From CAVQEG01 sp963711465 (lineage in GTDB: Bacteria; Bacteroidota; Ignavibacteria; OLB7), in assembly GCA_963711465.1 (NCBI GenBank), contig CAVQEG010000001.1, positions 434,001 to 498,000 of the forward strand: a stretch of 64,000 bases of DNA, written 5' to 3'. Below the pieces are notes generated by a model. That model did not search any database. It was given only the letters and a program-made list of their open reading frames with translations, and was not told where the DNA came from. Both the position numbers and the translations under genes were made by a program. The stretch's first letter is position 1; each line of letters starts with the position of its first letter. This document shows, in pieces, positions 19,691-28,156 of the stretch.

Positions 19691-20022
19691 GGCGCATGTC
19701 CGGCGGCGGCGGCAGGAGTTAATCTCGAGGTGGGGCGCACGTCCGGCGCGGCGGCGGGAGATGTTCTCGAGGTGGGCGCATGTCCGGCGCGGCGGCGGGA
19801 GTTGTTCTCGAGGTGGGGCGCACGTCCGGCGCGGCGGCGGGAGTTGTTCTCGAGGTGGGCGCACGTCCGGCGCGGCGGCGGGAGATGTTCTCGAGGTGGG
19901 CGCACGTCCGGCGCGGTGGCGGGAGTTGTACTCGAGGTGGGGCGCACGTCCGGCGCGGCGGCGGGAGTTGTTCTCGAGGTGGGCGCACGTCCGGCGCGGC
20001 GGCGGGAGTTGTTCTCGATGTG
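19691..20022. repeat. GC-rich tandem array, eight units of 41-43 bp
   Basis: Eight adjacent units start at 19691, 19734, 19775, 19817, 19858, 19899, 19941 and 19982, with lengths 43, 41, 42, 41, 41, 42, 41 and 41. The unit core is GGCGCACGTCCGGCGCGGCG followed by GCGGGAGTTGTTCTCGAGGTG, with few substitutions (AGATG for AGTTG, a C/T in GCACG). A truncated ninth copy (GGCGC) follows. The lengths break any reading frame, so the open frames across it are artefacts. There are no unique spacers, so it is not CRISPR. It fills most of the 577-base gap between rpsR and rpe. Confidence 0.9.
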
Positions 20023-20030
20023 GGCGCTTG

Positions 20031-20053
20031 GCGCGACGGCGGAGCCGTCGCGC
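20031..20053. repeat. GC hairpin closing the tandem array
   Basis: Perfect 10-bp arms GCGCGACGGC and GCCGTCGCGC around GGA, directly after the array. It may be a terminator on either strand. The remaining stretch to 20155 shows nothing else. Confidence 0.6.
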
Positions 20054-20155
20054 GGGCGCGGCGGGCACGATGCGTCGGCGGTACATTCGTGCAGTGGCGG
20101 TGGCTCAAGTACTGACGAGACTACGTTTCTGCCGGCGCGCAGAACTTCAGCGATT

Positions 20156-20851
20156 TCAGCGGTCTCCCTCCGGGATCTCAGCGACGGCTCGGCGCATGGC
20201 GTGCATCGTCTCGGCCGGATTCTCCGTTCCGAATATTCCCGAACCGCTGACGACCACGTCGACACCAGATTCGAAGACCGCTGCCACATTGTCCAGCTTG
20301 ATTCCACCGTCGGCTTCGATCAGACACTGCCGGTTTTCGCATTCCTCCAGCATCCGCCGCGTACGCCGCGCCCGCTCGAACAGATTCGGGATGAACGACT
20401 GCCCGCCGAAGCCGGGTTCCACCGACATCAGCAGCACCATGTCGACGTAGGGAAGGATTTCCTCGATCGCCGAAAGCGGCGTGGCAGGGTTCAGCGTCAC
20501 TCCTGCCCGACATCCTAGGTCGCGAATCCGAGCCACCGTCCGATACAGGTGCACCGCCGCCTCGACATGCACCGTGATGTACGTCGCACCGGCCTCTGCG
20601 AATGCCTCCAGATAGGCGTCCGGCTCACTGATCATCAGATGACAGTCCAACGGCATGTCGGTGATCTTCCGCAGTGCCGCGACGACCGGTGGTCCCACCG
20701 TGATGTTCGGAACGAAATGCCCGTCCATTACATCGACATGCAGAAAATCGGCGCCACCGCGTTCGGCAGTGGCCACGGCATCGGCCAGCCGTGTGAAATC
20801 GGCCGACAGAAGAGAGGGTGCCAGCAACAAGCGTCGAAGGTCGGTAGTCAT
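20156..20851 (-). CDS. rpe: Ribulose-phosphate 3-epimerase
   Basis: Rpe interconverts ribulose 5-phosphate and xylulose 5-phosphate in the pentose phosphate pathway. The 231-residue TIM barrel starts at the ATG at 20851 (MTTDLRRLLLAPSLLSADF); the open frame upstream is a shadow of the next gene. Family motifs are complete: LHVDVMDGHFVPNITVGP with the metal-binding His/Asp, DCHLMI with the second His, MSVEPGFGGQSFI, and EADGGI with the catalytic Asp. Phosphate-binding VSGSGIFG lies near the C terminus. It begins 22 bases after the Lon-type gene on the same strand and may be cotranscribed with it. Confidence 0.96.
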   Translation of the reverse strand: MTTDLRRLLLAPSLLSADFTRLADAVATAERGGADFLHVDVMDGHFVPNITVGPPVVAALRKITDMPLDCHLMISEPDAYLEAFAEAGATYITVHVEAAVHLYRTVARIRDLGCRAGVTLNPATPLSAIEEILPYVDMVLLMSVEPGFGGQSFIPNLFERARRTRRMLEECENRQCLIEADGGIKLDNVAAVFESGVDVVVSGSGIFGTENPAETMHAMRRAVAEIPEGDR

Positions 20852-20873
20852 GGCGTGAACGTTCCGGACGTGG

Positions 20874-23396
20874 TCAATCGGGAATTCGGGGTTCGTCGTG
20901 GACGCCGCCCGGCATCTCGTTGAGCATGCCGGCACCGTCGGAGGCACTCGGGAGGTTCTCGCGAAGGTCGGCGGCGAGTTCCGCCAGGCGCGCGTCGACC
21001 ATAGCGTTGATCGTGCCCTTGGGATACGCACCGTTGCGCCCCGGTTCACCAGCCGCCACACCGGTGAGCAGTTCGACGCCCTGATCGATGGTGCTGATGG
21101 CGTAGACATGGAATTTGCCATCCTCCACCGCCTGCACGACATCCCGGCGAAGCATCAGGTCATCGACGTTCTGGATCGGAATCATCACTCCTTGCGTACT
21201 GGTCAGTCCGTCGGCGCTGCAGACGTCGAAGAACCCCTCGATCTTCTCGTTGACCCCTCCGATCGGCTGAATTTCCCCCCACTGATTGACCGATCCTGTC
21301 ACGGCGAGATCCTGGCGGATGGGCACGTTAGCCAGGGCTGAGAGAAGCGCATAGACCTCCGTCGACGAGGCCGAATCACCGTCGACACCGCCATAGGACT
21401 GTTCGAAGACGATCGATGCTGCGAACGAGAGGGGACGTTTCTGCGCGAAGCGGTGGCGCAGGAATCCGAGGAGGATGAGCGCGCCCTTGTTGTAGATCGA
21501 ACCCGAGAGCTTCGCCTCGCGATCGATGTTGATCACGCCCTGGCCGCCGACCGAAACCGTTGCGGTGATGCGCGTCGGCTTGCCGAAGTTCGACTGTCCG
21601 ACGCTGTAGACCGCAAGGCCGTTGATCTGTCCGACACGGCTGCCCCGTGTATCGATCAGCAGCGTGCCGCCGAGTATCTGCTCCATGAGCTTGTCGCGCC
21701 ACATCGAGTTGCGCTCAACCATCTTGCGGTGCGCCTTCTCGACGTGGTAGCGCGTGATGAGTTCAGCACGATCGCGCTGGGCCCAGAAGCTCGACTCCCG
21801 CAGCAGATCGGCAACGTCGCTGAGCCGCAGCGAGATCTTTCCGCTGTTGCCGGCGAACTCGACAGCGTACTCGAGGACGGTGGCGACGCCATCGGCGTCG
21901 AAGTGTAGCAGGTGCTCGTGGTCAACCATGCGGCGCACGAACCCCGCGTACTGCTTGAGCACCGCGTCGCTGCGCTCGATTTCGTAGTCGAACTCGGCGT
22001 TGATCTTGAAGATTTTGCGGAAGTCTTCTTCGGAATGGTAGAGCACCTGGTAGAGCCGCGATGGTCCGATGAGAATCACTTTGACGTTGAGCTCGATCGG
22101 ATCGGGCTTCATCGTCGAGACCTGCGAGCGGTACTGAAAGAAGCTCTCGACCGACTGGATCTCCAGCCGCCGGTGCAGCAGCACGCGCTTCATCGCCTTC
22201 CAGACACCCGGCTCGGAAAGCGCGTCGAGCGCGTTGATGATCAGATAGCCGCCGTCGGCGTGCAGCAGCGACCCGCCCTTGATCATGGTGAAGTCAGAAC
22301 GCCAACCGGAATTCTGGTCGTAGGTCCGCTCGACGGTTCCGAAGAGGTTCATGAACGTCGGCGTCGTCTCGACGATAACCGGCGGACCCTCCGTCTTCGA
22401 ATTGTCCAGGATCACGTTCACCTCGTAGCAACGGAACGGATCGGGTTGATCGCTGGCGCTCTCCTCACCGTTCTCCTGCGACTCGGATCGCTTGAATATC
22501 TCCAGGTGATCGAGGATGTGATTGCAGACGCCGTCGAGGTAGTCGGCGACCTCCTCGAACGGGTGACGGGTCCGCACCTCCTCGAGCGTGGCCAGTACCA
22601 GGTTCTCGGCGGATTCCCGTTCATAGTCGTAGAGCTCACGCTGGAAATCCTGTGACAACCGCATTCCCTGCCGCGCGAGCGTGTAGAGCTCCGACTGCAG
22701 CACCTTGTACTGTTCCTGAAACGTCTTCACCTGCTCGTCGTCGAGCTTGCCCTCCTTGACGAGGTCGGGCAGCGCCGTCATCGTGCGCGGTTCACCATCG
22801 ACGATCGGCATCAGCTCCGGCTGCACCATGTTCGCAGACGTCTGCCGCTGTCCGAGCGCGAAGCCCTGCGGTTTGATCCGCTCTTCGAACTCCTCGAGCA
22901 TCTCGCGCTCGCGTCGCTGAAAATTCTCTACGATCTCTGCGCGACCGGAGCGATAGCGCTCGTCCTCGAACATCTTTCGGACCTGCTGCTGCAGGAAGTC
23001 GATGGCCTCCTCCATCGACTCGGCGAACATGCAGGCGCGACCCTTCGGGAAGGTCAGCAGCCGCGGGCAGTCGGCGTCGTCGAAGTTGTAGACGTACGCG
23101 TAGTCGTGCGAGACGTGCCCCTCAGGCCGCATCCCGTCGAGGATTCCCTTGATGGTGCGCAGCCGTCCGGTCCCCGACAGGCCGCTGACGAAGATGTTGT
23201 AGCCGGGAGAGAAGATCTCCGCTCCAAGCCGGATGGCATCGAGCGCGCGCGGCTGTCCCATGATCTCTTCGAGCGGCTCGATGTATGCGGTCGACGGGAA
23301 ATCGAATGCGGTGGGATCGGCGAACCAGCGCAGCTGCGATGCTGGCAACTGCGGATGCTCCGGTGCGTTCTTGCGTTTCGTCTTGCGGTCTGCCAT
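20874..23396 (-). CDS. Lon-family ATP-dependent protease (LonB-like, AAA_32 type)
   Basis: The 840-residue protein starts at the ATG at 23396 (MADRKTKRKNAPEH). Its AAA+ part has a P-loop FVSGLSGTGRLRT in which Arg replaces the usual Lys, as is common in this AAA_32 group, and a long helical insert (about residues 130-280) rich in Glu/Arg. The C-terminal S16 peptidase domain has the nucleophile in GVDGDSASST (about Ser675) and the lysine in GGVNEKIEG (about Lys718); the 43-residue spacing equals that of E. coli Lon. It is therefore an active-site-intact protein of the LonB/YcbZ-like class, not classical Lon. Substrates are unknown. It lies directly upstream of rpe and is divergent from glyQS. 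Confidence 0.9.
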   Translation of the reverse strand: MADRKTKRKNAPEHPQLPASQLRWFADPTAFDFPSTAYIEPLEEIMGQPRALDAIRLGAEIFSPGYNIFVSGLSGTGRLRTIKGILDGMRPEGHVSHDYAYVYNFDDADCPRLLTFPKGRACMFAESMEEAIDFLQQQVRKMFEDERYRSGRAEIVENFQRREREMLEEFEERIKPQGFALGQRQTSANMVQPELMPIVDGEPRTMTALPDLVKEGKLDDEQVKTFQEQYKVLQSELYTLARQGMRLSQDFQRELYDYERESAENLVLATLEEVRTRHPFEEVADYLDGVCNHILDHLEIFKRSESQENGEESASDQPDPFRCYEVNVILDNSKTEGPPVIVETTPTFMNLFGTVERTYDQNSGWRSDFTMIKGGSLLHADGGYLIINALDALSEPGVWKAMKRVLLHRRLEIQSVESFFQYRSQVSTMKPDPIELNVKVILIGPSRLYQVLYHSEEDFRKIFKINAEFDYEIERSDAVLKQYAGFVRRMVDHEHLLHFDADGVATVLEYAVEFAGNSGKISLRLSDVADLLRESSFWAQRDRAELITRYHVEKAHRKMVERNSMWRDKLMEQILGGTLLIDTRGSRVGQINGLAVYSVGQSNFGKPTRITATVSVGGQGVINIDREAKLSGSIYNKGALILLGFLRHRFAQKRPLSFAASIVFEQSYGGVDGDSASSTEVYALLSALANVPIRQDLAVTGSVNQWGEIQPIGGVNEKIEGFFDVCSADGLTSTQGVMIPIQNVDDLMLRRDVVQAVEDGKFHVYAISTIDQGVELLTGVAAGEPGRNGAYPKGTINAMVDARLAELAADLRENLPSASDGAGMLNEMPGGVHDEPRIPD

Positions 23397-23441
23397 GCCT
23401 TCGGCGGCGGTATATCGTGGGTCGGTGCGTGTAAAGACCAG

Positions 23442-23449
23442 CAAGTATA
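23442..23449 (-). promoter_or_regulatory. Possible -7 element of the Lon-family gene
   Basis: On the minus strand TATACTTG differs by one base from the Bacteroidetes TAnnTTTG element and lies 45 bases upstream of the start codon. No convincing -33 element accompanies it. Confidence 0.25.
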
Positions 23450-23585
23450 GCAATTCTCACGCCGAGTGAAATCGCTCCTACGGTGCCTCCCGCACCGTCC
23501 GTCGGGTCGGCGACCGCCTTCGAATTTTCCCTAGCTTCCGCCTTCTCGATTCGATCAATCACTTCGTAATCCGGCCTCCTCTCAC

Positions 23586-25025
23586 ATGTCGCAGACCGTA
23601 CCCGCTTCCGCACCCGTGTCGCTCGATACGATTACCTCGCTGGCCAAACGCCGCGGCTTCGTCTTCCAGTCCTCCGAGATCTACGGCGGACTCAATGGAT
23701 GCTGGGACTACGGTCCCTACGGCGTCGAACTGCTCCGCAACATCCGTGAGGCATGGTGGCGCGCGATGACCTACCGCGATGACATCGAGGGTCTCGATGC
23801 GTCGATCCTCATGCACCCGCGCGTCTGGGAGGCCTCGGGTCACGTCGGCTCCTTCGCCGATCCGATGATCGACAACAAAACCTCAAAGGCGCGCTACCGC
23901 GCCGATCACCTCATCGAGGGTGAAATCGATCGCCTGCGTCGCAAGGGGAAGGATGCCGAGGCCGAGGCGCTCGCCGAAAAACTCGATCATGCCGTCGAGC
24001 CGCGTCAGTTCTACGATCTCATCATCGAATACGGTATCAAGGATCCCGTCGGTGGAACCGATGACTGGACCGAAGTGCGGCAGTTCAACCTGATGTTCAA
24101 AACGTTCATCGGTCCGGTAGAGGATTCCTCCGCCGTCGTCTACCTGCGCCCGGAAACCGCCCAGGGTATCTTCGTCAACTTCACCAACGTGCTGCAGTCC
24201 TCCCGTCAGAAGGTTCCCTTCGGCATCGCCCAGATCGGTAAGTCGTTCCGCAACGAAATCAATACCCGAAACTTCCTGTTCCGCACCCGCGAGTTCGAGC
24301 AGATGGAGATGCAGTACTTCGTCCGGCCGGGTGAGGATGCGAAGTGGTACGAATACTGGCGGGAGCAGCGGTGGAACTGGTTTCTGTCGCTGGGCATGAA
24401 TGAATCGCGAATGCGCATGAAGCCGCATCCGGAGGACAAGCTCGCTCACTATGCACGACGAGCCGACGACATCGAGTACCTGTTCCCGTTCGGCTGGGGA
24501 GAACTGGAGGGAATTCATAATCGCGGAGAATTCGACCTGACGCAGCACACCGAATTCTCCGGTAAAAAACTCGAGTACTACGATCAGCAGGCCAATGAGC
24601 GATATACGCCCAACGTGATCGAAACGGCCGTGGGAGCCACGCGCTCGCTGATGGCGTTTCTGTGCGATGCATACGAGGAAGAGGAGGTGGGCGGTGAGAA
24701 GCGGACCGTGCTGCATTTCCATCCGAAACTGGCTCCGTATAAGGCAGCGGTATTTCCGTTGGTGAAGAAGGAGGGAATGCCGGAATTCGCTGAGAAACTT
24801 CATGCCGAGCTGCAGTCCTCGGTCAAGACGTTCTACGACGATTCCGGGGCCGTCGGCCGGCGCTATCGTCGGCAGGACGAGGTCGGTACGCCGTTCTGTA
24901 TCACGGTCGACGGCGAATCACTCGAACAGAACACCGTAACGATCCGCGACCGCGATTCGATGGAGCAGATCCGCATCGACGCGAGCGCCGTCAAGGGCTG
25001 GCTTGCCGAGCGGATCGGATTCTGA
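23586..25025 (+). CDS. glyQS: Glycyl-tRNA synthetase, single-chain (alpha2) type
   Basis: A class II aminoacyl-tRNA synthetase of 479 residues charging tRNA-Gly. The start MSQTVPASAP leads into the family block LAKRRGFVFQSSEIYGGLNGCWDYGPYG (quoted in part: CWDYGPYGVELL). Motif 2 is seen in IGKSFRNEINTRNFLFRTRE with the EFEQMEMQYF extension, and motif 3 in NVIETAVGATRSLMAFL with its conserved Arg. An anticodon-binding domain fills the last ~100 residues, starting LAPYKAAVFPLVKK. This is the eukaryote/archaea-like dimeric form, not the GlyQ/GlyS tetramer. The next gene starts only 3 bases after the stop, although its product is a surface protein. Confidence 0.96.
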   Translation: MSQTVPASAPVSLDTITSLAKRRGFVFQSSEIYGGLNGCWDYGPYGVELLRNIREAWWRAMTYRDDIEGLDASILMHPRVWEASGHVGSFADPMIDNKTSKARYRADHLIEGEIDRLRRKGKDAEAEALAEKLDHAVEPRQFYDLIIEYGIKDPVGGTDDWTEVRQFNLMFKTFIGPVEDSSAVVYLRPETAQGIFVNFTNVLQSSRQKVPFGIAQIGKSFRNEINTRNFLFRTREFEQMEMQYFVRPGEDAKWYEYWREQRWNWFLSLGMNESRMRMKPHPEDKLAHYARRADDIEYLFPFGWGELEGIHNRGEFDLTQHTEFSGKKLEYYDQQANERYTPNVIETAVGATRSLMAFLCDAYEEEEVGGEKRTVLHFHPKLAPYKAAVFPLVKKEGMPEFAEKLHAELQSSVKTFYDDSGAVGRRYRRQDEVGTPFCITVDGESLEQNTVTIRDRDSMEQIRIDASAVKGWLAERIGF

Positions 25026-25028
25026 GAA

Positions 25029-28022
25029 ATGAGAGCCACGATCACCGCGATTCTCCTCACTGCGCTCGCGGCGGTTCACGCGGTGGGTCAGGTGCGGTAC
25101 GATGATTTCCGGGTGATCGATGGAATTACGCTTGGCGGCACAGCGCAGCAGGTCGACAGCGTCGTGCGACTCACCTATGCGCCGCCACTGAGCAGTCCGC
25201 GGTATACCGAAGGAACGATGTGGTATGCCAACCGCGTGTTCCTCGGCGATGGATTTGCCACGCAGTTCCAATTCAGAATCACCAGTCCCTCGGGCGGTGT
25301 CGATGCCAACGGAATTACCGGCGGCGACGGCATCGCCTTCGTCATTCAAACCACAGATCAATTGCACCTCTCCGGCGGAGCCGGCGGCCAGATCGGCTAC
25401 GATTCGATTCCGGCCTACCTCGCAATTGAATTCGATACGTTCGACAATCCCGAATTCGCCGACCCAAGCAGCAATCACGTTGCCGCCATCGAACGCGTCG
25501 CAGGTACACCGTTTTCACTCGGCTACAACGACTCGCTGCCCGATATCTCCGACGGCCGGATTCACACTGCAACGATCGTGAGCGAAGACGACCTGCTACA
25601 GGTGTTTCTCGACGACTGCACCTTTCCGGTTCTCTCCGTGGTCGTCGATCTCGACGTCGCACTGCCGCTCCGCAATGGCTACGCCTGGGTCGGAATTACA
25701 TCCGCAACCGGTTCTGCATGGGAAACGCACGAGATCCTCAACTGGCGGTTTGACGGATTCGGCATTGCCACGCCGATCGATGCGCACCACGGACTCTGTC
25801 CGGGTGATTCGCTGCAGTTGATCGCGCCGGGTGCCTATGCGTCAAAGCGATGGAGCACCGGGGAGAATTCAGACACGATCCTCGTCGACGCACCCGGAGT
25901 GTACTCGCTGACCGCGGCCGTCGACGTCGGATGCTTCACGCAGACCCGGACGTGGACGACGACCATTGCTGCATTCGCGCCGCCGTCGCCGACGGTATCG
26001 CCGTCAGGACGCATTACGCTGTGTGACGGGGATTCGATCGATCTCGATGCGGGCGACGGATATGCCGCCTACCGGTGGACCAGCGGGGACACAGGGCGCT
26101 ATTCGCGCGTTGGCGCGGCTGGCGACTACGCCGTCATGGTCGTCGATTCGAACGGGTGCACGGGCGGATCACTGCCGCTGCACGTATCGATTCGTCCTTC
26201 TCTGACTCCAGCCATCGAACCGCACGGTCCGCTTTCGTTCTGTGATGGAATGAGCGTCACGCTCCGCGCCGAAGCGGGCTACTCCGCCTATCTGTGGTCG
26301 ACCGGTGCGACGGCGGATTCGATCGTCGTGAGCACGTCCGGGAATTACTTCGTGCGCGTCACCGACGCATCGGGATGCGAAGGGAATTCAGACAGCGTCG
26401 AGGTCGTGGCGTTTCCGCGTCCGCAACCGACCATCACACCGAGCGCGCCACCGGCGATCTGCGCGGGTTCGACGATTACGCTGACGGCCGATCCGGGATA
26501 CGTTGCCTACCGATGGTCGACGGGTGACACGACGCCTTCGATCGAGGTCGGTGTCGACGGCGACTATTCGGTGTCGACGGTCGATTCGAACGGCTGCAGC
26601 GGCGAATCCGATGCGGTCCGAGTACGTGTGCGTCCGACCCCGAAACCGCAGATCGATCCGCCGGGGGAGTCGTTCGTCTGTTCGGGTGACAGCATCACTC
26701 TGCGGGCGCCGGCAGGATTCCGCCACTACATCTGGTCGACAGGAGATACTTCGGAGGTGATCCGAGTAGGCGATGCAGGGACGTATTCGGTGACCGTGGT
26801 CGATTCCAGCGGATGCACCGGGACATCGTCGGCGGTATCGGTGGGCGTTCACGTTGCCCCTCGCATTCGCATCGTCGCGTCGCCGTCGTCGCCGGTCTGC
26901 GAGGGTGAATCGGTGCGTCTCTCCGCGAGCGGTGACGGCACGTCGTACCAGTGGTCGACCGGGGATCGATCTCCTGCGATCGACGTGCATGAATCCGGGC
27001 GGTACACCGTGCTCGCAACCGATTCCAACGGCTGCGCCGCAGTCGATTCGATTGACGTGGTGGTGTATCCGTTGCCTGATCTGTCGATGAGTTCCGACAC
27101 GACGATCTGTCGCGGAACTTCGGCAACGGTGTCTGCCAGGTCGTCATCGGTGGTTCACTGGTCACCGGACGCATCTCTGTCGTGTTCAGACTGCGACTCG
27201 CCCACCGCATCGCCGGCGAGCTCGAGGACGTACTACGCTCGTGCAACCGGAGCGGGCGGATGCACCCGGCTGGATTCGGTGCGCGTCCGCGTCGTCGATG
27301 CTCCGGCTGTCGCAACGATATCGGTTGACACGACATATCGCGTTGCGCCAGGGCGCAGCGCGGTGCTGCCGGTTCGGCTCCGTGACTCGCTCGACGCGTT
27401 TTCTCTGGACACCGTTCAGGTGTCGGTTGCATTCGACGGTGGAATTCTCGTGCTCAAGGACGATCCCGCGTTGATGCAGGCCGGGACGCTGCTGGAAGGA
27501 TGGACGGCCGGCGGGATTTCCCGGGGGCCGGGCAGTTTTGCCGCCACGTACGTGGCGCCAACGGGAACCGTTCTTTCCGACACCGGCGTGCTGCTGCGAC
27601 TTCCGTTTACGGCGTACATCGGATCGGTCGTCGACTCGCCGGTGCGGGTGGTGATTGCACCCAAGGATTTGGGCTGCACGACGCTGCGTTTCGAACCGGG
27701 CCGAATTCGCCTCGACTCGATCTGCGGGTTGAACTTCCGTCTGATCGAGCCGACGGCATCGAAGTACGCGCTGGCGGTACCGGCTCCCAATCCCGTTCGC
27801 GAGCGTGCGACGATTGGCTTTTCGGTCGGACTCGACGGACCGACGCGTCTGGTGCTGTACGATGCGACGGGACACGAGGCCGGGCGGCTGGTTGATCGCT
27901 ACCTGACCGCGGGGGAGTATTCGGTGGAATTCAATGGGTCGGGAATGGCGTCCGGGAGTTACCTGCTCCGATTGACGCAGGGCACGGTGACACGCGAAGT
28001 GTCGGTAACGCTGCTCCAATAG
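25029..28022 (+). CDS. Large secreted protein: L-type lectin-like domain, seven Ig-like repeats, T9SS-type sorting domain
   Basis: The 997-residue protein has a signal peptide (MRATITAILLTALAAVHAVG). Residues about 22-245 resemble a bacterial legume/L-type lectin (GGDGIAFVIQ, LAIEFDTFDN, SNHVAAIE, WVGITSATGSAWETHEILNW). Then come seven repeats of ~80 residues of the form LCDGDSxxLxA...YxWSTGDT...GxYxVxVxDSNGC, each with a Cys pair. A cohesin-like segment (about 740-900) precedes the C-terminal ~80 residues, which match a type A sorting domain (APNPVRERATIGFSV, LVLYDATG, GSYLLRLTQG). Such proteins are exported through the type IX system and anchored at the surface. The ligand is unknown. It is a close paralogue of the product of 30297-33275. 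Confidence 0.88.
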   Translation: MRATITAILLTALAAVHAVGQVRYDDFRVIDGITLGGTAQQVDSVVRLTYAPPLSSPRYTEGTMWYANRVFLGDGFATQFQFRITSPSGGVDANGITGGDGIAFVIQTTDQLHLSGGAGGQIGYDSIPAYLAIEFDTFDNPEFADPSSNHVAAIERVAGTPFSLGYNDSLPDISDGRIHTATIVSEDDLLQVFLDDCTFPVLSVVVDLDVALPLRNGYAWVGITSATGSAWETHEILNWRFDGFGIATPIDAHHGLCPGDSLQLIAPGAYASKRWSTGENSDTILVDAPGVYSLTAAVDVGCFTQTRTWTTTIAAFAPPSPTVSPSGRITLCDGDSIDLDAGDGYAAYRWTSGDTGRYSRVGAAGDYAVMVVDSNGCTGGSLPLHVSIRPSLTPAIEPHGPLSFCDGMSVTLRAEAGYSAYLWSTGATADSIVVSTSGNYFVRVTDASGCEGNSDSVEVVAFPRPQPTITPSAPPAICAGSTITLTADPGYVAYRWSTGDTTPSIEVGVDGDYSVSTVDSNGCSGESDAVRVRVRPTPKPQIDPPGESFVCSGDSITLRAPAGFRHYIWSTGDTSEVIRVGDAGTYSVTVVDSSGCTGTSSAVSVGVHVAPRIRIVASPSSPVCEGESVRLSASGDGTSYQWSTGDRSPAIDVHESGRYTVLATDSNGCAAVDSIDVVVYPLPDLSMSSDTTICRGTSATVSARSSSVVHWSPDASLSCSDCDSPTASPASSRTYYARATGAGGCTRLDSVRVRVVDAPAVATISVDTTYRVAPGRSAVLPVRLRDSLDAFSLDTVQVSVAFDGGILVLKDDPALMQAGTLLEGWTAGGISRGPGSFAATYVAPTGTVLSDTGVLLRLPFTAYIGSVVDSPVRVVIAPKDLGCTTLRFEPGRIRLDSICGLNFRLIEPTASKYALAVPAPNPVRERATIGFSVGLDGPTRLVLYDATGHEAGRLVDRYLTAGEYSVEFNGSGMASGSYLLRLTQGTVTREVSVTLLQ

Positions 28023-28156
28023 TCGGGCCCTGTCAGTTCCGCCAGCTCTGTCGTTTCCCGCCGGGATGACCGCTGCCCTGTATTGAACCCGAGAGGAGAT
28101 TGAGCTTCGCAACCATCCCGCGCCTCGAGTGTTCTAATGGAAACATCCACGCACTG

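Noticed and set aside
19691..20022. CRISPR-like direct repeats
   Set aside because: Units are contiguous without unique spacers, and no cas genes lie nearby.
20874..23396. Defective Walker A in the Lon-type protease as a sign of inactivation
   Set aside because: The GxGR form is common in this AAA_32 group and the Ser-Lys dyad is intact with normal spacing.
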